Shown: one piece after another, positions 9,114-17,558 of the stretch
Layout: each line of letters opens with the position of its first letter
How positions within the stretch are numbered: the stretch's first letter is position 1
Assembly: GCF_014174515.1 (NCBI RefSeq)
Contig: NZ_JACJUG010000018.1
Span: 41,524-105,523, forward strand
Reading direction: 5' to 3'
DNA length: 64,000 bases
Source: Mitsuaria sp. WAJ17
GTDB lineage: Bacteria > Pseudomonadota > Gammaproteobacteria > Burkholderiales > Burkholderiaceae_C
Made by a program: the position numbers and the translations under genes
The notes under the pieces: generated by a model
What the model saw: only the letters and a program-made list of their open reading frames with translations
The model's database searches: none
Told to the model about the DNA's origin: nothing

Positions 9114-10421
9114 GTGAAGATCCTGATCAAGAACGGCCGCCTGGTGGATGCGGCCTCGGGCCTGGACCGCCTGGGCGACTTGGCCATAGCCGCCGGCCGC
9201 ATCGTGGCCCTGGGTGAGGTGCCCGCGGACTTCGACGCGCAGCGCGTGATCGACGCCACGGGCCTGGTCGTCGCCCCCGGCCTGGTGGACCTCTGTGCCC
9301 GGCTGCGCGAGCCCGGCCATGAGCATGAAGGCATGCTGGAGACCGAGCTGGCGGCGGCGGCGGCGGGAGGCATCACCAGCCTCGTCTGCCCGCCGGACAC
9401 CGACCCGGCCCTGGACGAGCCCGGCCTGGTTGAGATGCTCAAGTTCCGCGCCCGCAAGCTGAGCATGTGCCGGCTCTTCCCGCTGGGCGCGCTGACCCGC
9501 GGCCTCAAGGGCGAGCAACTGACCGAGATGGCCGAGCTCACCGAGGCCGGCTGCGTGGGCTTCTCCCAGGCCGAGTTCCCTGTGCACAACACCCAGTTCC
9601 TGCAGCGCGCCCTGCAGTACGCGGCCACCTATGACTACACCGTGTGGCTGCATCCGCTGGACCCCTGGCTCTCCGGCGGCGTGGCTGCCAGCGGCGCCGT
9701 GGCCACGCGATTGGGCTTGTCGGGGCTGCCGGTGACGGCCGAGACCATTGCCCTGCACACCATCTTCGAGCTGATGCGCGCCACCGGTGCGCGCGTGCAT
9801 CTGTGCCGCCTCTCAAGCAGCGCCGGCGTGGCCCTGCTGCGCGCCGCCAAGCAGGAAGGCCTGCCGGTGACGGCGGACGTGTCCATCAACTCCCTGTGCC
9901 TGACCGACGTCGATATCGGCTACTTCAACACCGCCATGCGCCTGACGCCGCCCCTGCGCCAGGGGCGTGACCGCGAGGCCCTGCGCGCCGCGCTGGCCGA
10001 CGGCACGATCGACGCGCTGGTGTCCGACCACATGCCGGTCAGCGCTGACGAGAAGCACGTGCCCTTCGCCGAGGCCACGCCCGGCGCCACCGGCCTGGAA
10101 TTGCTGCTGAGCGTGGCGCTCAAGTGGGCCGAGGACGAGGGCCTGCCCCTGGCCCGCGCCCTGGCCGTGGTCAGCAGCGAGCCGGTGCGGGTGCTGGGCA
10201 ATGCCCTGGGCTCGCTCTCGGCCAGCGCCGGCCGCCTGGTGGAGGGCGGCGTTGCCGACCTGTGCCTCTTCGACGCGGCTGCCCGCTGGGCCGTCGAGCC
10301 GGCTCAGCTGCTGAGCCAGGGCACACACACGCCCTTCGCCTTCGAGATCAGCGGCTTCGAGCTGCCCGGCCGCGTGAAGACCACCCTCGTGGCTGGTACC
10401 CTGGCCTACGAAGGCCGCTGA
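9114..10421 (+). CDS. pyrC: Dihydroorotase-like subunit PyrC', metal site lost
   Basis: 435 residues, GTG start. It belongs to the amidohydrolase/dihydroorotase fold (VIDATGLVVAPGLVD, VSDHMPVSADEKHVPF, ATGLELLLS). Near residue 58 the metal motif DxHxHxREPG reads DLCARLREPG, so both histidines of HxH are replaced. In Pseudomonas and relatives such PyrC' proteins are non-catalytic and stabilise aspartate carbamoyltransferase. Direct linkage to pyrB, 14 bases apart, supports that role. A separate active dihydroorotase should exist elsewhere in the genome (inference). Confidence 0.88.
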   Translation: MKILIKNGRLVDAASGLDRLGDLAIAAGRIVALGEVPADFDAQRVIDATGLVVAPGLVDLCARLREPGHEHEGMLETELAAAAAGGITSLVCPPDTDPALDEPGLVEMLKFRARKLSMCRLFPLGALTRGLKGEQLTEMAELTEAGCVGFSQAEFPVHNTQFLQRALQYAATYDYTVWLHPLDPWLSGGVAASGAVATRLGLSGLPVTAETIALHTIFELMRATGARVHLCRLSSSAGVALLRAAKQEGLPVTADVSINSLCLTDVDIGYFNTAMRLTPPLRQGRDREALRAALADGTIDALVSDHMPVSADEKHVPFAEATPGATGLELLLSVALKWAEDEGLPLARALAVVSSEPVRVLGNALGSLSASAGRLVEGGVADLCLFDAAARWAVEPAQLLSQGTHTPFAFEISGFELPGRVKTTLVAGTLAYEGR

Positions 10422-10431
10422 CGCGCGCTCC

Positions 10432-11163
10432 ATGCGAGGCCTGATCGGGATCTGGCGACTGCTGCGGCTGACGCTGCACGTGCTGCACGGCCTGGCGCTG
10501 GTGAAGCTGCGCTTCGGTGCCTACACGCCGCAGCAGCGTCAGGCGCGCGTGGGCTGGTGGTCCGGCAAGATGCTGCGCCTGCTGGGCATCACGCTGGGCA
10601 GCCAGGGTCAGGCGCGTCCGGGGGCCAAACTGCTGGTGGCCAACCACGTGTCCTGGCTGGACATCGCGACCGTCCACGCCTTGATGCCCGAGGCTCGCTT
10701 CGTCTCCAAGGCCGACGTCAAGCACTGGCCCCTGGTCGGCACCCTGGTGACGGCCGTGGGCACGCTGTACATCGAGCGCGCTTCCAAGCGCGATGCCTTG
10801 CGCGTGGTGCACCAGTGTGCCGAGGCCCTGCGCGCGGGCGACACCATCGCCTTCTTCCCCGAGGGCACGACAGGCCCCGGTCCCGAGCTGCTGCCCTTTC
10901 ATGCCAACCTGCTGCAGGCCGCCATCGTCACCGAGCTGCCGGTCCAGCCCCTGGTGCTGCGCTGGCACGAGCCGGGGCAGCGCTACAGCCGCAGCGCCCA
11001 GTTCATCGGCGACACGACGCTGCTGCAAAGCATCTGGCGCGTGGTGACCGCCAGGGGCCTGGCCGTCGAGCTGCAGCTCCTGCCGGCCCATGCCACGGCC
11101 CATGCCGACCGCCGCCTGCTGGCCGAGCACCTGCGTGACTTGATCGCTGCCAAGCTCGGCTGA
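10432..11163 (+). CDS. plsC: 1-acyl-sn-glycerol-3-phosphate acyltransferase
   Basis: 243 residues. It transfers an acyl chain to lysophosphatidic acid at the inner membrane. The acyltransferase motifs are NHVSWLD (H72-x4-D77) and FFPEGTT, with a hydrophobic N-terminal helix for membrane contact. It closes the pyr operon ten bases after pyrC'. Some family members act as lyso-ornithine lipid acyltransferases (OlsA), which the sequence does not exclude. Confidence 0.88.
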   Translation: MRGLIGIWRLLRLTLHVLHGLALVKLRFGAYTPQQRQARVGWWSGKMLRLLGITLGSQGQARPGAKLLVANHVSWLDIATVHALMPEARFVSKADVKHWPLVGTLVTAVGTLYIERASKRDALRVVHQCAEALRAGDTIAFFPEGTTGPGPELLPFHANLLQAAIVTELPVQPLVLRWHEPGQRYSRSAQFIGDTTLLQSIWRVVTARGLAVELQLLPAHATAHADRRLLAEHLRDLIAAKLG

Positions 11164-11176
11164 GGCTCAGCGGGGC

Positions 11177-11182
11177 TACCAT
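11177..11182 (+). promoter_or_regulatory. -10 element of a probable leaderless promoter for the thymidine phosphorylase gene
   Basis: TACCAT ends six bases before the ATG, with no Shine-Dalgarno between them. The geometry matches the yqgE, sensor kinase and ubiH-like genes. Confidence 0.4.
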
Positions 11183-11188
11183 CCGGGC

Positions 11189-12757
11189 ATGAGCGCCCAA
11201 GCCTCCCAACTCCAGATCCGCCGCGTCGGCATCGACACCTGGCGAGAGAACGTCGCCTACCTGCACCGGGACTGCCCCGTGGTCCGCGCCGCAGGTTTCC
11301 AGGCCCTGTCCAAGGTCGAGATCCACGCCAACGGCTGCACCATCCAGGCCGTGCTGAACGTGGTCGATGACGAGCGCATCGTGAGCAGTTGCGAGCTGGG
11401 CGTCAGCGAGGAAGCCTTCGCACGGCTGGGCGTGGCCGAGGGGCACCAGGCCAGCATCGCGCACGCCGAGCCGCCGCATTCCATTGCCGCCCTGCACCGC
11501 AAGATCAATGGCGACCGCCTGGGCCGCGAGGACCTCCTGGGCATCATCCGCGACATCGCCGAGGCCCGCTATTCCAAGATCGAGCTGGCGGCCTTTGTGG
11601 TCGCCACCAACCAGGTCGAGCTGGACCGCGAGGAGGTGCTGCACCTCACCGAGGCCATGATCGCCGTGGGCCGGCGCCTGGACTGGCGTGCCCAGGTGGG
11701 CTCGGGGCCGGTGGTGGACAAGCACTGCATCGGCGGCATCCCCGGCAACCGCACCTCGATGCTGGTGGTGCCCATCGTCGCGGCGCACGGCATGCTGTGC
11801 CCCAAGACCAGCTCGCGCGCCATCACCTCGCCCGCCGGCACGGCCGACACCATGGAGGTGCTGGCCAATGTGGAGCTGCCCTTCGACCGCATGGTCAGCA
11901 TCGTGCGGGACACCCACGCCTGCCTGGCCTGGGGCGGCACGGCCGACCTCTCGCCGGCGGACGACATCCTCATCAGCGTCGAGCGGCCCCTGTCCATCGA
12001 CTCCCCCGGGCAGATGGTCGCGTCCATCCTGTCCAAGAAGATTGCCGCCGGCTCCACGCACCTGGTGCTGGACATCCCGGTCGGCGACAGCGCCAAGGTG
12101 CGCTCCATGGCCGAGGCGCACCGGCTCAAGAAGCTCTTCGAGTTCGTCGCCAGCCATCTCCGCCTGGAGCTGGACGTGGTGATCAGCGACGGTCGCCAGC
12201 CCATCGGCCGCGGCATCGGCCCGGTGCTGGAGGCGCGCGACGTGATGCAGGTGCTGCGAGGCGACCCTGACGCGCCGCATGACCTGCGCCAGAAGGCCCT
12301 GCGCCTGGCCGGCCGCATGATCGAGTTCGACCCCGATGTTCGCGGCGGCCAGGGCTACCAGATCGCCCGCGACATCCTCGAGTCCGGCCGAGCCCTGGCC
12401 CAGATGGAGGCCATCATCGACGCCCAGGGCCGCCGTGCTGAACCACCGCCGCTGGGGGCACTCAGCACAGCGGTCCTGGCCCCGCAGGACGGCGTTGTGC
12501 TGGCCCTGGACAACCTGCGCATCGCCCGCATCGCCCGGCTGGCCGGCGCGCCCCAGGTGCCCGGCGCGGGCCTGGACCTGCTGAAGAAGCTGGGCGAGCC
12601 GGTGAAGGCCGGCGAGCCGCTCTACCGCATCCACGCCCAGTACCCCACCGACCTCCAGTTCGCCCGCGAGCTGGCCGACCGCGACAGCGGCTACCGCCTG
12701 GGCAGCACGGCACACTGGGCCGAGCTCTCGCATGCCTCGGGCTTCTTCTCCATCTGA
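11189..12757 (+). CDS. Thymidine phosphorylase family protein (long, AMP-phosphorylase-like form)
   Basis: 522 residues, longer than E. coli DeoA (about 440), with an extra N-terminal domain as in the archaeal AMP phosphorylase/TypB-like group. Phosphate and base-binding segments are [14 protein letters not shown] and [23 protein letters not shown]. The reaction is phosphorolysis of a nucleoside or nucleotide to base and (deoxy)ribose-phosphate. It is followed 13 bases later by a PRPP synthetase homologue, suggesting a salvage unit. Whether the substrate is thymidine or a nucleoside 5'-monophosphate cannot be decided here. Confidence 0.88.
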   Translation: MSAQASQLQIRRVGIDTWRENVAYLHRDCPVVRAAGFQALSKVEIHANGCTIQAVLNVVDDERIVSSCELGVSEEAFARLGVAEGHQASIAHAEPPHSIAALHRKINGDRLGREDLLGIIRDIAEARYSKIELAAFVVATNQVELDREEVLHLTEAMIAVGRRLDWRAQVGSGPVVDKHCIGGIPGNRTSMLVVPIVAAHGMLCPKTSSRAITSPAGTADTMEVLANVELPFDRMVSIVRDTHACLAWGGTADLSPADDILISVERPLSIDSPGQMVASILSKKIAAGSTHLVLDIPVGDSAKVRSMAEAHRLKKLFEFVASHLRLELDVVISDGRQPIGRGIGPVLEARDVMQVLRGDPDAPHDLRQKALRLAGRMIEFDPDVRGGQGYQIARDILESGRALAQMEAIIDAQGRRAEPPPLGALSTAVLAPQDGVVLALDNLRIARIARLAGAPQVPGAGLDLLKKLGEPVKAGEPLYRIHAQYPTDLQFARELADRDSGYRLGSTAHWAELSHASGFFSI

Positions 12758-12770
12758 CGATTCGCTCCCC

Positions 12771-13661
12771 ATGGCTCAAGACCTGACCCTCCTGCTGGCC
12801 TTCGAGGACGAAGCTCTCCTGGCCCGCGAACTGGCGGAGGCCCTGGGCCTGCGCCTGGACTTCATCCGCCGCCACCGCTTCCCTGACGGCGAGCTGCGCC
12901 TGGTCCTGCCCAAGCCCCTGCCGGAGGCCGTCATCCTGCTGCGCGGCCTGCAGCAGCCCAACGAGAAAATGGTGGAGCTGCTGATCGCTGCGCCCGCCGC
13001 GCGCGAGCTGGGGGCCAGGCATGTGGTCCTGGTCACGCCCTACCTGGCCTATATGCGCCAGGACATCGAGTTCACCCCTGGCGAGGCCGTCAGCCAGCGC
13101 CATGTGGCCCGCTGGCTGGCCCAGCTCTTCGACCGCGTGATCACGCTGGACCCGCACCTGCACCGCATCGCCAGCCTGGACGAGGTGATGCCGCCCGGCG
13201 TGGGCATCGCCCTGTCCGTGGCGCCGGTGCTGGGGGCCTGGATCGCCCGACACGTGCCGGGCGCCCTGCTGATCGGGCCGGACGAGGAATCAGGCCAGTG
13301 GGTCAAGGAAGCCGCCCTGGCCGGCGGCCTGGACCATGCCGTGGGCCGCAAGCTGCGCGAGGGCGACCACCAGGTCCGCCTGGCCCTCCCCGAGGTCGAG
13401 GTGAAGGGCAGGGCGGTCGTGCTGCTGGACGACATGGCCTCCACGGGCCGCACCCTGATCGGCTCGGCCGAGCAGTTGCTGGCCCGTGGCGCGGCTTCGG
13501 TGGACGTGGCGGTGACGCATGCGCTGTTCAATGGTGATGCCCTGCCCCTGCTGAAGGCCGCGGGCGTTCGCCATGTGTGGAGCAGCAACGCGGTGCCGCA
13601 CGAGAGCAACGCGGTGAGCATCGTCCCCCTGCTGGTCGATGCCATCCGCGCACTCGGCTGA
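12771..13661 (+). CDS. Ribose-phosphate pyrophosphokinase (PRPP synthetase) homologue
   Basis: About 296 residues from the ATG at 12771; an upstream in-frame ATG at 12732 would overlap the previous gene by 26 bases. It has the Prs fold: FPDGELRLVLP, TPYLAYMRQDIEF, DPHLHR and the PRPP loop VVLLDDMASTGRTLI. It resembles a secondary, phosphorylase-associated Prs more than the housekeeping enzyme, which is normally about 315 residues and next to ispE or rplY. Its partner gene suggests it handles ribose-phosphate released by phosphorolysis (inference). Confidence 0.85.
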   Translation: MAQDLTLLLAFEDEALLARELAEALGLRLDFIRRHRFPDGELRLVLPKPLPEAVILLRGLQQPNEKMVELLIAAPAARELGARHVVLVTPYLAYMRQDIEFTPGEAVSQRHVARWLAQLFDRVITLDPHLHRIASLDEVMPPGVGIALSVAPVLGAWIARHVPGALLIGPDEESGQWVKEAALAGGLDHAVGRKLREGDHQVRLALPEVEVKGRAVVLLDDMASTGRTLIGSAEQLLARGAASVDVAVTHALFNGDALPLLKAAGVRHVWSSNAVPHESNAVSIVPLLVDAIRALG

Positions 13662-13686
13662 GCGCCGACGGGCCTGAAGGGCTGGC

Positions 13687-14475
13687 TCAGCGCCTGAGCC
13701 AGGGGCGGGCCCAGGCCAGTCCTTCGCGGGTGCCGGCGGCAGGCCGGTATTCGCAGCCGACACGGCCTGCGTAGCCCCAGTCGTCCAGAGCCTGCAGAAG
13801 GGTTTCGACACGCAGTTCGCCGCGGTCGGGCTCGTGGCGGTCAGGGGCGCCGGCGATCTGCACGTGGCCGAGGCGGCCGCGCTCCCAGGCCAGGCGCAGC
13901 TTGTTGAGCACCTCGCCTTCGCTGCGCTGGCAGTGGTAGGCATCGAACTGCAGCAGCACACGGGCGTCGCCCAGCAGGTCCAGCAGGGCATGGGCCTGGG
14001 TCTGGCTGCTCAGGAAGTAGCCCGGCATGTCAAGCGGGTTGATGGGCTCGACGCACAGGCGCATGGGGTCGTCGCCCAGTTGCTCGGCGGCCCAGCGCAG
14101 CTGCTCCAGCCAGCAGTCCTGGGCGGCCTCGGGCGTGATCGCCTCGCCCGGCACGCCTGCCATCACATGAAGGCGCTGCGTGCCCGTGGCACCGGCGTAG
14201 TCCAGGGCCTGCAGCAGGCCGGTGCGGAACTCCTCGCGCCGTTCGGGCAGGCAGGCCAGGCCACGGTCGCCGGCGGCCCAGTCGCCTGCCGGCGCGTTGA
14301 AGAGGGCGAGCTGCAGGCCCAGCGTCTGCAGGTGCACTGCCAGCTGCGCGGCGGGCTCGGCATAAGGAAAAAGGATCTCGCAGGTCTCGAAGCCATCGGC
14401 ACGGGCGGCAGTCCAGCGTGCGCTGGCGGGCAACTCCTGGTAGAGGAAGCTCAGGTTGGCGGCGAGGATGGGCAT
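13687..14475 (-). CDS. hyi: Hydroxypyruvate isomerase
   Basis: 262 residues of the xylose-isomerase-like TIM-barrel family. Family features include AANLSFLYQELP at the N-terminus, LCVEPINPLDMPGYFLSS and QFDAYHCQRSEGE with metal-binding acids, and a late GCEYRP. It would convert hydroxypyruvate to tartronate semialdehyde. It is a single gene, convergent with the PRPP synthetase and divergent from the two-component operon. No glyoxylate carboligase or tartronate reductase lies nearby, so the pathway link is by homology only. Confidence 0.87.
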   Translation of the reverse strand: MPILAANLSFLYQELPASARWTAARADGFETCEILFPYAEPAAQLAVHLQTLGLQLALFNAPAGDWAAGDRGLACLPERREEFRTGLLQALDYAGATGTQRLHVMAGVPGEAITPEAAQDCWLEQLRWAAEQLGDDPMRLCVEPINPLDMPGYFLSSQTQAHALLDLLGDARVLLQFDAYHCQRSEGEVLNKLRLAWERGRLGHVQIAGAPDRHEPDRGELRVETLLQALDDWGYAGRVGCEYRPAAGTREGLAWARPWLRR

Positions 14476-14502
14476 GGGCAGACTCCGGAGGGCGACCCGA
14501 TT

Positions 14503-14519
14503 TTCATCGGATGTTCATC
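14503..14519. promoter_or_regulatory. TTCATC-N5-TTCATC direct repeat, likely response-regulator operator
   Basis: Two perfect TTCATC half-sites start at 14503 and 14514, an 11-bp period typical of tandem OmpR-family dimers. They lie about 45-60 bp before the predicted kinase start, just upstream of where a -35 would be. The same arrangement recurs at 16859, downstream of the operon, so autoregulation is likely. Confidence 0.55.
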
Positions 14520-14552
14520 TGGATCGGCCGGCTGTGTCGGGCCCGGCGCCGC

Positions 14553-14558
14553 TACAGT
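14553..14558 (+). promoter_or_regulatory. -10 element of a probable leaderless promoter for the sensor kinase
   Basis: TACAGT ends six bases before the ATG at 14565 and no Shine-Dalgarno is visible. The missing -35 fits an activator-dependent promoter with the TTCATC repeats just upstream. Confidence 0.4.
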
Positions 14559-14564
14559 GCGGCC

Positions 14565-16163
14565 ATGTTCCGAGCCAAGCTGCTTCTGGCCCTCTCGCTC
14601 CTGGGCCTTCTGGCCCTGACAGAGGGCGGCGTCGCCTTGTGGGCCCAGCGTTCCGCCGTGCAGCAGGTGCAGCGCGGGCGCCTGACCAGCGACATCCTCA
14701 AGGGCTATATCGAGCTCTCTGCCAATAAGCAGCGCCTGCGCAGCTGGGCGGCCCAGCGCCTGCTGGCAGACTCGGCGACCGACACCCTGCGAGACAGCCT
14801 GCTGCAGGACATGCAGGCCGGCCTGGCTCAGTTGCATGCGCTGGCCGGGCAACTGGACCTGCTGGAGGCCGCTCTGCAGGAGCCGGGGCGCCGCGAGATC
14901 CGCCAACGCTCGCTGGACGTGCTGGAGCGCCACCTGCTTGAGCTGGGCCGTGCGCTGAAGGGCCTGGCCGCACTGCCGCCGGGGACGGACGCGACCCAGG
15001 CCTCGCAGCGCCTGCGCAGCCTGTTCGACGAGTCCCAGGGGCAGGACTTGCGTCGGCTGCTCAATGCCGAGATGGAAGCCGAACGCCTGGCCACCTCGCA
15101 GTCCCGCCAGGCGGCGGACCAGGCCTTGCGCGCCATCGACCGCGGCGTGACCTGGCTCAGCGCCGGTGCCCTGATGCTGACCCTGGCGCTGCTGGCCTAC
15201 TTCGCCTGGGCCCTGCGCCAGCCGCTGGATGCGCTGATGCGCGGCGCACGGGCTCTGCGCGAGGGCGACCTGGGGCACCGTATCCCCGCCAAGGGGCGCG
15301 ATGAGTTCGGCGAGCTGGCGCGCAGCTTCAACCAGATGGCCGGCGAGCTGCAGCAGCATCGCGCCCAGGAACAGGCGGACCGCGCGCTGCTGGAGGACAT
15401 GGTGCAGGCGCGCACCGCGGAGCTGCGCCAGGCCCTGGACACCCTGCAGGCGCTGGATGCCCGGCGCCGCCGCTTCTTCGCCGAGCTGAGCCACGAGCTG
15501 CGCACACCGGCCACGGCCATTCGCGGCGAGGCGGAGGTCGCGTTGCGCGGCGGCGAGCGCCCGGCGCAGGACTATCGCGAGGCGCTGCAGCGCATCGTGG
15601 ACACCGTGGGGCAGTTCTCCCATGTGCTTGGGGACTTGAGCCAGCTGGCGCGCAGCGAGGTGGAGGCGCTGGCCATGCGCGAGGACTTGCTGGCCTGGCC
15701 GCCCCTGCTGGCGCGCAGCTGCGAGCAGGCCGCCGTGCTGGCTCGCGCGGCCCAGCTGCGTTTTGACTGGCAGCTGAGGCCGTCCAGCGACGCGGCGCGC
15801 CTGCGCGGGGACGCTCAGCGCCTGAGCCAGGCCCTGGCCATCGTACTGGACAACGCGCGACGCTACAGCCGGCCAGGCGGTGCCATTCGGCTGCAGGCGG
15901 TGGAGGAGGGCGGGCAACTGCGCATCGACCTGCTGGACGAGGGTATCGGCGTGGCCGAGCAGGATCTGCCCCAGGTCTTCGATCGCCTCTTCCGTGGCGA
16001 AGCGGCGCGGGCTCATCGCCCGGACGGCCTGGGCCTGGGCCTGGCCATCGCGCGCGACATCGTGCAGGCCCACGGCGGCGATATCGCGCTGAGCAACCGG
16101 GAGACGCCGGGCTGCCACCTGCGCCTGAACCTGCCCCTGGTGACGGGAGGAGTCGAGGCATGA
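14565..16163 (+). CDS. HAMP-domain sensor histidine kinase
   Basis: 532 residues. TM1 is at about residues 4-26, followed by a periplasmic helical region of about 165 residues, TM2 at about 195-217, HAMP (ending FGELARSFNQMAGEL), a coiled-coil linker, HisKA with SHELRTPATAIRGE (phospho-acceptor His310), and an HATPase domain with IVLDNARRYS, DEGIGV and DGLGLGLAIARDIV. The helical sensor region has no recognisable ligand motif. It overlaps its response regulator by four bases. The ATG at 14565 is chosen because the upstream frame runs into hyi and its promoter. Confidence 0.9.
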   Translation: MFRAKLLLALSLLGLLALTEGGVALWAQRSAVQQVQRGRLTSDILKGYIELSANKQRLRSWAAQRLLADSATDTLRDSLLQDMQAGLAQLHALAGQLDLLEAALQEPGRREIRQRSLDVLERHLLELGRALKGLAALPPGTDATQASQRLRSLFDESQGQDLRRLLNAEMEAERLATSQSRQAADQALRAIDRGVTWLSAGALMLTLALLAYFAWALRQPLDALMRGARALREGDLGHRIPAKGRDEFGELARSFNQMAGELQQHRAQEQADRALLEDMVQARTAELRQALDTLQALDARRRRFFAELSHELRTPATAIRGEAEVALRGGERPAQDYREALQRIVDTVGQFSHVLGDLSQLARSEVEALAMREDLLAWPPLLARSCEQAAVLARAAQLRFDWQLRPSSDAARLRGDAQRLSQALAIVLDNARRYSRPGGAIRLQAVEEGGQLRIDLLDEGIGVAEQDLPQVFDRLFRGEAARAHRPDGLGLGLAIARDIVQAHGGDIALSNRETPGCHLRLNLPLVTGGVEA

Positions 16164-16840
16164 AGCTGCTGCTGGTGGAGGACGACGCCCGCGTCGCGGA
16201 CTTCCTGCTGCGCGGACTGGGCGCCGAGGGCTATGCCGTGAGCCTGGCCCGCGACGGGCTGGAGGCCCTGGCCCTGGCGCGCGCCGGGGACTGGGGGCTC
16301 ATGGTGCTGGACGTGATGCTGCCCCAGCTCAACGGCCTGGACCTGCTGCAGACCTTGCGTAGCGAGGGCTGGCCGGTGCCGGTGCTGATGCTGACGGCCA
16401 TGGGCTCGCTGGAGGACAAGGTCACCGGCCTGCGTCTGGGGGCAGACGACTACCTCACCAAACCCTTTGCCTTCGATGAGCTGCTGGCGCGGCTGGAAGC
16501 CCTGGGGCGCCGCTCGCGCGAGACGCGCAGCCGTCCCGCCCTGCTGCAGGTCGCCGATCTGCAACTGGACCGCGAGCGCATGCGCGTGACGCGCGCCGGG
16601 ACGCCCGTCAGCCTCACGGCCAAGGAGATGGCCTTTCTGGAGCTGCTGATGAGCGCGCCGGGCCGCGTCTTCAGCCGCGAACGCATCCTGGCCAATGTCT
16701 GGGGCGCCTACGAGGACCCGCTGACCAATGTGGTCGATGTCTATGTGCGCCGCCTGCGCCAGAAGCTGGGCGAGGGGCAGGGTCAGGTCTTGATACGCAC
16801 CGTGCGCGGCGTGGGCTACAAGATCGACAGCGAGGGCTGA
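16160..16840 (+). CDS. OmpR-family response regulator
   Basis: 226 residues. The receiver domain has the acidic pair EDDARVADF, phospho-acceptor Asp51 (VLDVMLPQLNG), TA at LMLTAMGS and the conserved Lys in DDYLTKPFAF. A winged-helix DNA-binding domain follows (VSLTAKEMAFLELLMSAPG, VDVYVRRLRQKLG, IRTVRGVGYKID). It is co-translated with the upstream kinase. Tandem TTCATC repeats flank the operon on both sides and are its most likely targets. Confidence 0.94.
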   Translation: MKLLLVEDDARVADFLLRGLGAEGYAVSLARDGLEALALARAGDWGLMVLDVMLPQLNGLDLLQTLRSEGWPVPVLMLTAMGSLEDKVTGLRLGADDYLTKPFAFDELLARLEALGRRSRETRSRPALLQVADLQLDRERMRVTRAGTPVSLTAKEMAFLELLMSAPGRVFSRERILANVWGAYEDPLTNVVDVYVRRLRQKLGEGQGQVLIRTVRGVGYKIDSEG

Positions 16841-16858
16841 GCCGGCTCGGCCCCTGCG

Positions 16859-16897
16859 TTCATCCATTGTTCATCTGTGTCTCATGTGCCGTTCACC
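16859..16897. promoter_or_regulatory. Four TTCATC-like direct repeats at 11-bp period
   Basis: Half-sites begin at 16859 (TTCATC), 16870 (TTCATC), 16881 (CTCATG) and 16892 (TTCACC), strictly 11 bp apart. The first two match the repeats at 14503/14514 exactly. They lie upstream of the SnoaL-like gene; TACTGA at 16921 is a possible -10. The array reads as a double binding site for the adjacent OmpR-family regulator. Confidence 0.55.
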
Positions 16898-16989
16898 GTG
16901 CGGGGCCGCCGCGGTTCATGTACTGATCGCAGACTGAAGCCCTGCGTCGGCCGAGGGGGCCGGCGCCATTCCCATCGGAGGAGGCCTTC

Positions 16990-17454
16990 ATGCCCGTCAT
17001 CCATCGTTCGGCCCTGGCCCTGAGCCTGTGCTTGCTGCCCGCGCTGAGCCAGGCTCAGACCGAGACTGCGTCCTGCGCCAAGTCTGACTCGGCCCAGATC
17101 TCCGCGCTCTTCGACCGCTGGAACCGTTCGCTCGCGACCCTGGATCCGGACCAGGTCGTCGCCAACTACGCCCAGGATGCCGTGCTGCTGCCCACCGTCT
17201 CGAACAAGCCGCGGACCAATCACGCCGAGATCCGGGACTACTTCGTGCACTTCCTGGAGAAGAAGCCGCAGGGGCGCATCGACCGCCGCGTGCTCAAGAT
17301 CGGCTGCAACGTTGCGCAGGACGTCGGCCTCTACACCTTCCGCTTCAAGGACGGCAGCGAGGTGAGCGCCCGCTACAGCTATGTCTACGAGTACCGTGAC
17401 GGGCAATGGCTGATCGCCCATCATCATTCCTCGGCCATGCCCGAGAAGCGCTGA
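16990..17454 (+). CDS. Secreted SnoaL-like (DUF4440/CaMKII-association type) protein
   Basis: 154 residues with a clear signal peptide (SALALSLCLLPALSQAQT, cleavage near residue 23). The mature part is a small alpha+beta cone fold: ISALFDRWNRSLATLDPDQVVANYAQDAVLLP, then HAEIRDYFVHFLEKKP and YSYVYEYRDGQWLIAHHHSS. The two cysteines of the mature region may pair. Its function is unknown. A strong GGAGGAGG precedes the ATG. The repeats upstream suggest control by the neighbouring two-component system, making it a candidate output of that system. Confidence 0.8.
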   Translation: MPVIHRSALALSLCLLPALSQAQTETASCAKSDSAQISALFDRWNRSLATLDPDQVVANYAQDAVLLPTVSNKPRTNHAEIRDYFVHFLEKKPQGRIDRRVLKIGCNVAQDVGLYTFRFKDGSEVSARYSYVYEYRDGQWLIAHHHSSAMPEKR

Positions 17455-17485
17455 TCCAACACAAAAGCCAGGCAGGCGCAAAACA

Positions 17486-17512
17486 AAAGGCGAGCAACTT
17501 GCTCGCCTTTTT
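17486..17512. terminator. Strong bidirectional intrinsic terminator
   Basis: AAAGGCGAGC pairs with GCTCGCCTTT over a five-base loop, with T-runs on both strands. It lies between the convergent SnoaL-like gene and gpmA and can serve both. Confidence 0.85.
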
Positions 17513-17558
17513 CATTGGCCGTCACGGGGCCGGGTCTTGACGTCCCGGGCCTGTTGGG

